Assembly: GCA_029252405.1 (NCBI GenBank)
Contig: JAQXBM010000041.1
Coordinates: 1 to 64,000 of the forward strand
DNA length: 64,000 nt
Reading direction: 5' to 3'
Source of the DNA: Crocinitomicaceae bacterium
GTDB lineage: Bacteria; Bacteroidota; Bacteroidia; Flavobacteriales_D; Crocinitomicaceae
Shown here: positions 60,755-64,000 of the stretch, one piece after another
Layout: each line of letters begins with the position of its first letter
Numbering within the stretch: position 1 is the first letter of the stretch
The notes under the pieces: model-generated
Database searches by the model: none
Seen by the model: the letters and a program-made list of their open reading frames with translations, nothing else
What the model was told of the DNA's origin: nothing
Translations under genes and position numbers: made by a program

Positions 60755-61704
60755 TTGTTTTTTCTGTCTTTTCGTTTTTGACGACGTTCGGCTTTTTTCA
60801 ATTTCCTGCGCTCCTTTCGACTTAAGGGAATTACTACTTCAGGCTCCTGAGCATAGACAGGATTCAACTTCTCAACGGTGAGTGATTCTAAGAATTCAGT
60901 GTCGGTTGCATAGTCGCCATTATAGTCGATGAATCTTTGCTCCTCAGATGCTTTAGCTTCCTCAACAATAGCTACGTATTCTGCTTCTGTCGTTGCGGTT
61001 CGGGCCCGTTCCTTTAAGTCAATTTTGTAATACATCTCATGCGAATAATACATGTAATCAGGATCCGACAAGACACGCTGAACAATCTTTGAATTCAACG
61101 GAAGCACGGCATTGTAGAAAATGTTCGAGTCCAAGTAGTTGTTTAATTCTTCCAATCCGAATTGATCCACGAAGGCTTGTGTGTTTTCTCTAAAAAGTGA
61201 TCGATCCTTGTTCAAAAGAACGGCCATGCTCTTGCGCCAAATTGCTATATCTTCTGGATTGTTTTGCATGTCCTTCAGCGCGATATTTTTAGGCAAAAGT
61301 GCCGGGTCAATGAAAAGATCTAACTTGTCATGAAATTCCCCCACAGACATGTTCCCTATGAATTTCTTGAGTTGTTTACCGTCGCCATCGAGCACAATCA
61401 TTGTAGGGTAGGCTCTAATGTTGAACTCAACTAGTCGGCTTTGATCTGGATAACGCTCGGCATCCACCTTAATGGCGATAAAGTCAGGATTGACACGCTC
61501 TCCAACTCCAGTATTCTTAAATACATTGCGATCCAGAATTTTACACGGACCGCACCATGTCGTATAGATATCAATGAATACCTTCTTGTTCTCGGTTTTT
61601 GCTTTCGCGATGGCTTCATCAATTGAAAGCGATTGAAAATTAATTTGTCCGAAAGAGAACAAGGAGAAAGCTAAAAAGACGATGGGTAGGAGTGATTTGA
61701 TCAT
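60751..61704 (-). CDS. Secreted thioredoxin-like protein with basic tail
   Basis: The 317-residue protein has a signal peptide (ends LFSFGQ), a thioredoxin domain with WCGPC (50-54) and the cis-proline at RAYPTMIV, a helical middle region (about 150-280), and a C-terminal tail of ~25 residues rich in Lys and Arg (RKERRKLKKAERRQKRKDRK). It is a predicted periplasmic thiol-disulfide oxidoreductase. Its stop overlaps the phosphatase ATG. Confidence 0.88.
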   Translation of the reverse strand: MIKSLLPIVFLAFSLFSFGQINFQSLSIDEAIAKAKTENKKVFIDIYTTWCGPCKILDRNVFKNTGVGERVNPDFIAIKVDAERYPDQSRLVEFNIRAYPTMIVLDGDGKQLKKFIGNMSVGEFHDKLDLFIDPALLPKNIALKDMQNNPEDIAIWRKSMAVLLNKDRSLFRENTQAFVDQFGLEELNNYLDSNIFYNAVLPLNSKIVQRVLSDPDYMYYSHEMYYKIDLKERARTATTEAEYVAIVEEAKASEEQRFIDYNGDYATDTEFLESLTVEKLNPVYAQEPEVVIPLSRKERRKLKKAERRQKRKDRKNK

Positions 61705-61812
61705 AGTGAATTTTACTAATATAATTGTCAGGTTGAGTGCAAGTTACGACTATATTGTGTTATTGATCTGTTAAAAATAAGATCATTTCTGAATCCTCTG
61801 ATCCTTCAGTTT

Positions 61813-61832
61813 GGGCACTGAGCCCGTCGAAG
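61813..61832. repeat. REP-like short palindromic sequence
   Basis: GGGCACTGAGCCCGTCGAAG contains an internal GGGC/GCCC stem and resembles a palindromic element common in intergenic DNA of many bacteria. It is related in pattern (CTGAGC...CGAAG) to the elements at 50888 and 53006. Confidence 0.55.
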
Positions 61833-61859
61833 AGCAATCTTGCAATTATTGAATCACAT

Positions 61860-62297
61860 TTACCGCACCTTCGATTTATCCAAGATATTTACAAAATGGA
61901 ATCCTTTCGGTCCATAGTCTTGACTATAAAAGAAACGGTGTGCTTTGAAGTTGGTCGTATACGAATCCAAGGCGAGCATGGTGCACTTTTCTTCTTTTGC
62001 CCATTTTTCCATGTGATCAAACAGCATTTTTCCAACACCTTTTCGTCGATACGCTTCCGCCACAACTACGTTGTCCAGCTCCATGTACTTCCCACACCAG
62101 AGTTTAGATCCAATCCAGTAACCTGTTAAACCAGCGATGATGTCTCCGTCCATCACCACGACTTGTCCGTAATTGTGTGGTAACATTATGTCCAATTCAT
62201 TCGAATATTCCTCCAATGTCAAATTCGGATAAACCTCCAAAAGGATCTCGAAGGCACTTAACATTTCCTCCTTGCTTTTTAATTCTCGGATTTCCAT
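61860..62297 (-). CDS. GNAT family N-acetyltransferase
   Basis: This 145-residue protein has the GNAT acetyl-CoA site VAEAYRRKGVGKMLFDHMEK, preceded by the ELDNVVV strand and followed by ALDSYTTNFKAHRFFYSQDY. Its substrate is unknown. It starts 4 bp after the end of the S9 peptidase gene, so the two are probably cotranscribed. Confidence 0.9.
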   Translation of the reverse strand: MEIRELKSKEEMLSAFEILLEVYPNLTLEEYSNELDIMLPHNYGQVVVMDGDIIAGLTGYWIGSKLWCGKYMELDNVVVAEAYRRKGVGKMLFDHMEKWAKEEKCTMLALDSYTTNFKAHRFFYSQDYGPKGFHFVNILDKSKVR

Positions 62298-62301
62298 CTA
62301 A

Positions 62302-64000
62302 CTAGTTTTTTGGTTCTAACAATTCCTGATAGAACAAGGTATAAATTCTTCGGTATTCGTCTGCCCAAGATGATGTCTTTCTAAACCCATGTGCCTCGAC
62401 AGGATAAACCGCCGTTTCCCAATTATCTTTTCCTAATTCGATAAAGCGCTGAGAGAGACGGACAACGTCTTGAAATTGGACATTGTTGTCCACCATTCCA
62501 TGCAACATCAACAATCGATCTTCTAGATTCTCTGCAAAGTAAATGGGCGAACTTTTTTTGTACGCTTCAGGGTCGCTTGAAGGGTAGTTGAGGATGTTCG
62601 AAGAGTATTCATGGTTGTAGTGGAACCAATCGGTTACAGAACGAATCGCTGCGCCACACTTGAATTTACCAGGGTGTTGCAAGAGCGCCATGATTGCCAT
62701 GAACCCACCATAAGAACCTCCGTACATTCCTATTCGATTTGGATCAATTCCCAAGGAATCGATCAATAATTGGCGAGCATCAATGTGATCACTGAGATCT
62801 TTTCCTCCCATATGCCGGTACGTCGCTACTCTGAAATCTCGTCCGTATCCTTTACTGGCTCTGTAATCGACATCCAACACTGTGTATCCGTTGTCACGAA
62901 GTAAGTTGTGGAACATAAATTCTCGGTAGTAACCGCTCCAGTAGTTGTGCGCGTTTTGCAAATATCCTGCGCCATGAACGAAGAGTACTGCGGCTCCATT
63001 TTTCTTTGATGCTTCTGGTTGAAAGATTCGTGCGTGCACTTTTTCTCCATCGGACGCAGAGAAGGTTATCACTTGAGGAGAGTACCAATCGTAGTTATTG
63101 AATTGCTCAGTGGTTGAGTTCGTAATTCGCTCGAGCGACGCTCCTTTTTTGTTTTCAGCGATGTAGAATTCCCACGGACTTGTTTTTCCCGAGTAGCGCA
63201 CAGCCAATGTTTTTTCATCTGGTGAGATGGATACTTCGTGATTTCCATCTGTTGTAAGAATCGGTATGAGTTCTTTTGAATCAATCATCAAATGGTAAAA
63301 TTCTCTGTTCCCGGGGTGATTTTTATTAGCCGTAATGTAAAAACGGTCTTTTTTCGATGATAATTCAGCGTTATGCACTTCCCATTTTCCTTTGGTAAGT
63401 TGGACGGCATTTCCCGTGTTGATACTTCTCTTAAGAAGGTGCGAATATCCCGTTTTTTCACTTTGATAAAAGAACCATTCATTGTCGATCCATCCAAGCG
63501 TTCCTGAGACCATGTTCCAATTGGAAATTCCCGGACCGCCAATCCATGCTTCGTTATGTTCTCTCTCTACTAACCGAATTTTACCATTAGTGAGATCAAC
63601 TTCAACAATCCATCGATCTTTGTTGTCGTAACTGCGGATATCAAGTACGTTTTTCTCGCCATCTTCAGAATAAATCATGCGGTGCATAATGATGTTTCGA
63701 TCCTTACTGTATTCAGTTGTTGTGTCTTCGTATTCCTTCAAGTACAAAGGTTTCGTGCGGATGTTTGGCAACGTTGAGAAATCAGCGAAGTAGCTCGTGT
63801 CTTTTTTGATGTCGTAGATTCCCAGTTTGTGGTTTGGATCTTCATCGTGAACTTTCGCTCTGGCTGGCTCCGCGTATGTGTGACCGTCCGCTGCGATGTG
63901 ATGATCGACATGCGTTTTTGTTAAAGTTGGATTGTCATTGATGCGGTACGTGATGAATTGTCCTGAACCATCTATTTGAATGTTGTTTACCGAGGAACCT
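62302..64000 (-). CDS. S9 family peptidase (DPP IV/prolyl oligopeptidase-like), 5' end outside window
   Basis: The frame is open to the window end, so the N-terminal part is missing and at least 566 codons are present. The visible part is the end of a beta-propeller followed by an alpha/beta hydrolase domain. The nucleophile serine is in YGGSYGGFMAIMAL, the acid aspartate in LMLHGMVDNNVQF, and the histidine in VEAHGFRK. It cleaves peptides, probably dipeptides from N-termini, outside the cytoplasm. The GNAT gene follows 4 bp downstream. Confidence 0.92.
   Translation of the reverse strand, partial: GSSVNNIQIDGSGQFITYRINDNPTLTKTHVDHHIAADGHTYAEPARAKVHDEDPNHKLGIYDIKKDTSYFADFSTLPNIRTKPLYLKEYEDTTTEYSKDRNIIMHRMIYSEDGEKNVLDIRSYDNKDRWIVEVDLTNGKIRLVEREHNEAWIGGPGISNWNMVSGTLGWIDNEWFFYQSEKTGYSHLLKRSINTGNAVQLTKGKWEVHNAELSSKKDRFYITANKNHPGNREFYHLMIDSKELIPILTTDGNHEVSISPDEKTLAVRYSGKTSPWEFYIAENKKGASLERITNSTTEQFNNYDWYSPQVITFSASDGEKVHARIFQPEASKKNGAAVLFVHGAGYLQNAHNYWSGYYREFMFHNLLRDNGYTVLDVDYRASKGYGRDFRVATYRHMGGKDLSDHIDARQLLIDSLGIDPNRIGMYGGSYGGFMAIMALLQHPGKFKCGAAIRSVTDWFHYNHEYSSNILNYPSSDPEAYKKSSPIYFAENLEDRLLMLHGMVDNNVQFQDVVRLSQRFIELGKDNWETAVYPVEAHGFRKTSSWADEYRRIYTLFYQELLEPKN

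Overview
The window looks like chromosomal DNA of a free-living, aerobic or microaerobic member of the Bacteroidota, most likely order Flavobacteriales (possibly Crocinitomicaceae-like; this is inference from gene content, and the genus cannot be fixed). The evidence is gliding-motility ABC transporter genes (gldF, gldG), secreted proteins ending in type IX secretion (T9SS) sorting domains, a fused CcsBA cytochrome c maturation protein, a fused CcoN/CcoO cbb3 oxidase subunit, bacillithiol synthesis (bshB1), and repeated TAnnTTTG promoter -7 elements placed just upstream of start codons. No rRNA, insertion sequence, prophage or CRISPR array was seen.

Layout. 1-6752: a gene cut by the window edge, an ELWxxDGT-repeat T9SS protein and a predicted periplasmic TPR-CHAT protein. 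6753-7750: intergenic DNA with hairpins and a tRNA-Pro/tRNA-Arg pair on the minus strand. 7751-12188: two lipoproteins, a DUF5916-type outer-membrane protein and a CsgG/TolB-like protein. 12243-17068 (minus): gldF, gldG, a DUF4340 gene and dnaN. 17327-24029: mixed housekeeping genes (SAM hydroxide adenosyltransferase family, phoH, purC, flavin reductase, DUF1853). 24031-27551 (minus): a compact operon holding a Ras-like small GTPase, a longin/roadblock-like coiled-coil protein, a second coiled-coil protein, a sensorless histidine kinase, a lone receiver domain and an Fe-S uracil-DNA glycosylase. This is the best candidate for an undescribed system. 27566-31595: ccsBA and bshB1. 31654-36199 (minus): GreA-like factor, glycosyltransferase, cysteine desulfurase, YdeI-like and VWA proteins. 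36487-38924: a heme-binding beta-barrel protein and a POT-like transporter. 38928-50730: a respiratory island with a Crp/Fnr regulator, hemN, ccoI, ccoS, ccoNO, ccoQ, ccoP, ccoG, ccoH, a SafE-like protein and DUF983. 50731-53053: octanucleotide and REP-like repeats around an aminotransferase and a VanX-like dipeptidase. 53064-56165: a TonB receptor divergent from a DtxR-family regulator, sharing an operator. 56162-64000: M1 and M28 peptidases, an intradiol dioxygenase-like lipoprotein, a LMW phosphatase, a thioredoxin-like protein, a GNAT protein and an S9 peptidase cut by the window end.

How the genes work together. ccsBA (cytochrome c maturation), hemN (anaerobic heme synthesis), ccoI and the SafE-like protein (copper supply), ccoS, ccoG and ccoH (assembly) and ccoNO/Q/P (structural subunits) together make a cbb3-type high-affinity terminal oxidase. 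The Crp/Fnr gene and matching palindromes upstream of hemN and ccoS suggest low-oxygen control. The DtxR regulator and TonB receptor form a likely metal-responsive uptake pair. The GTPase operon has the parts of a switch linked to a two-component relay, but its output is unknown.
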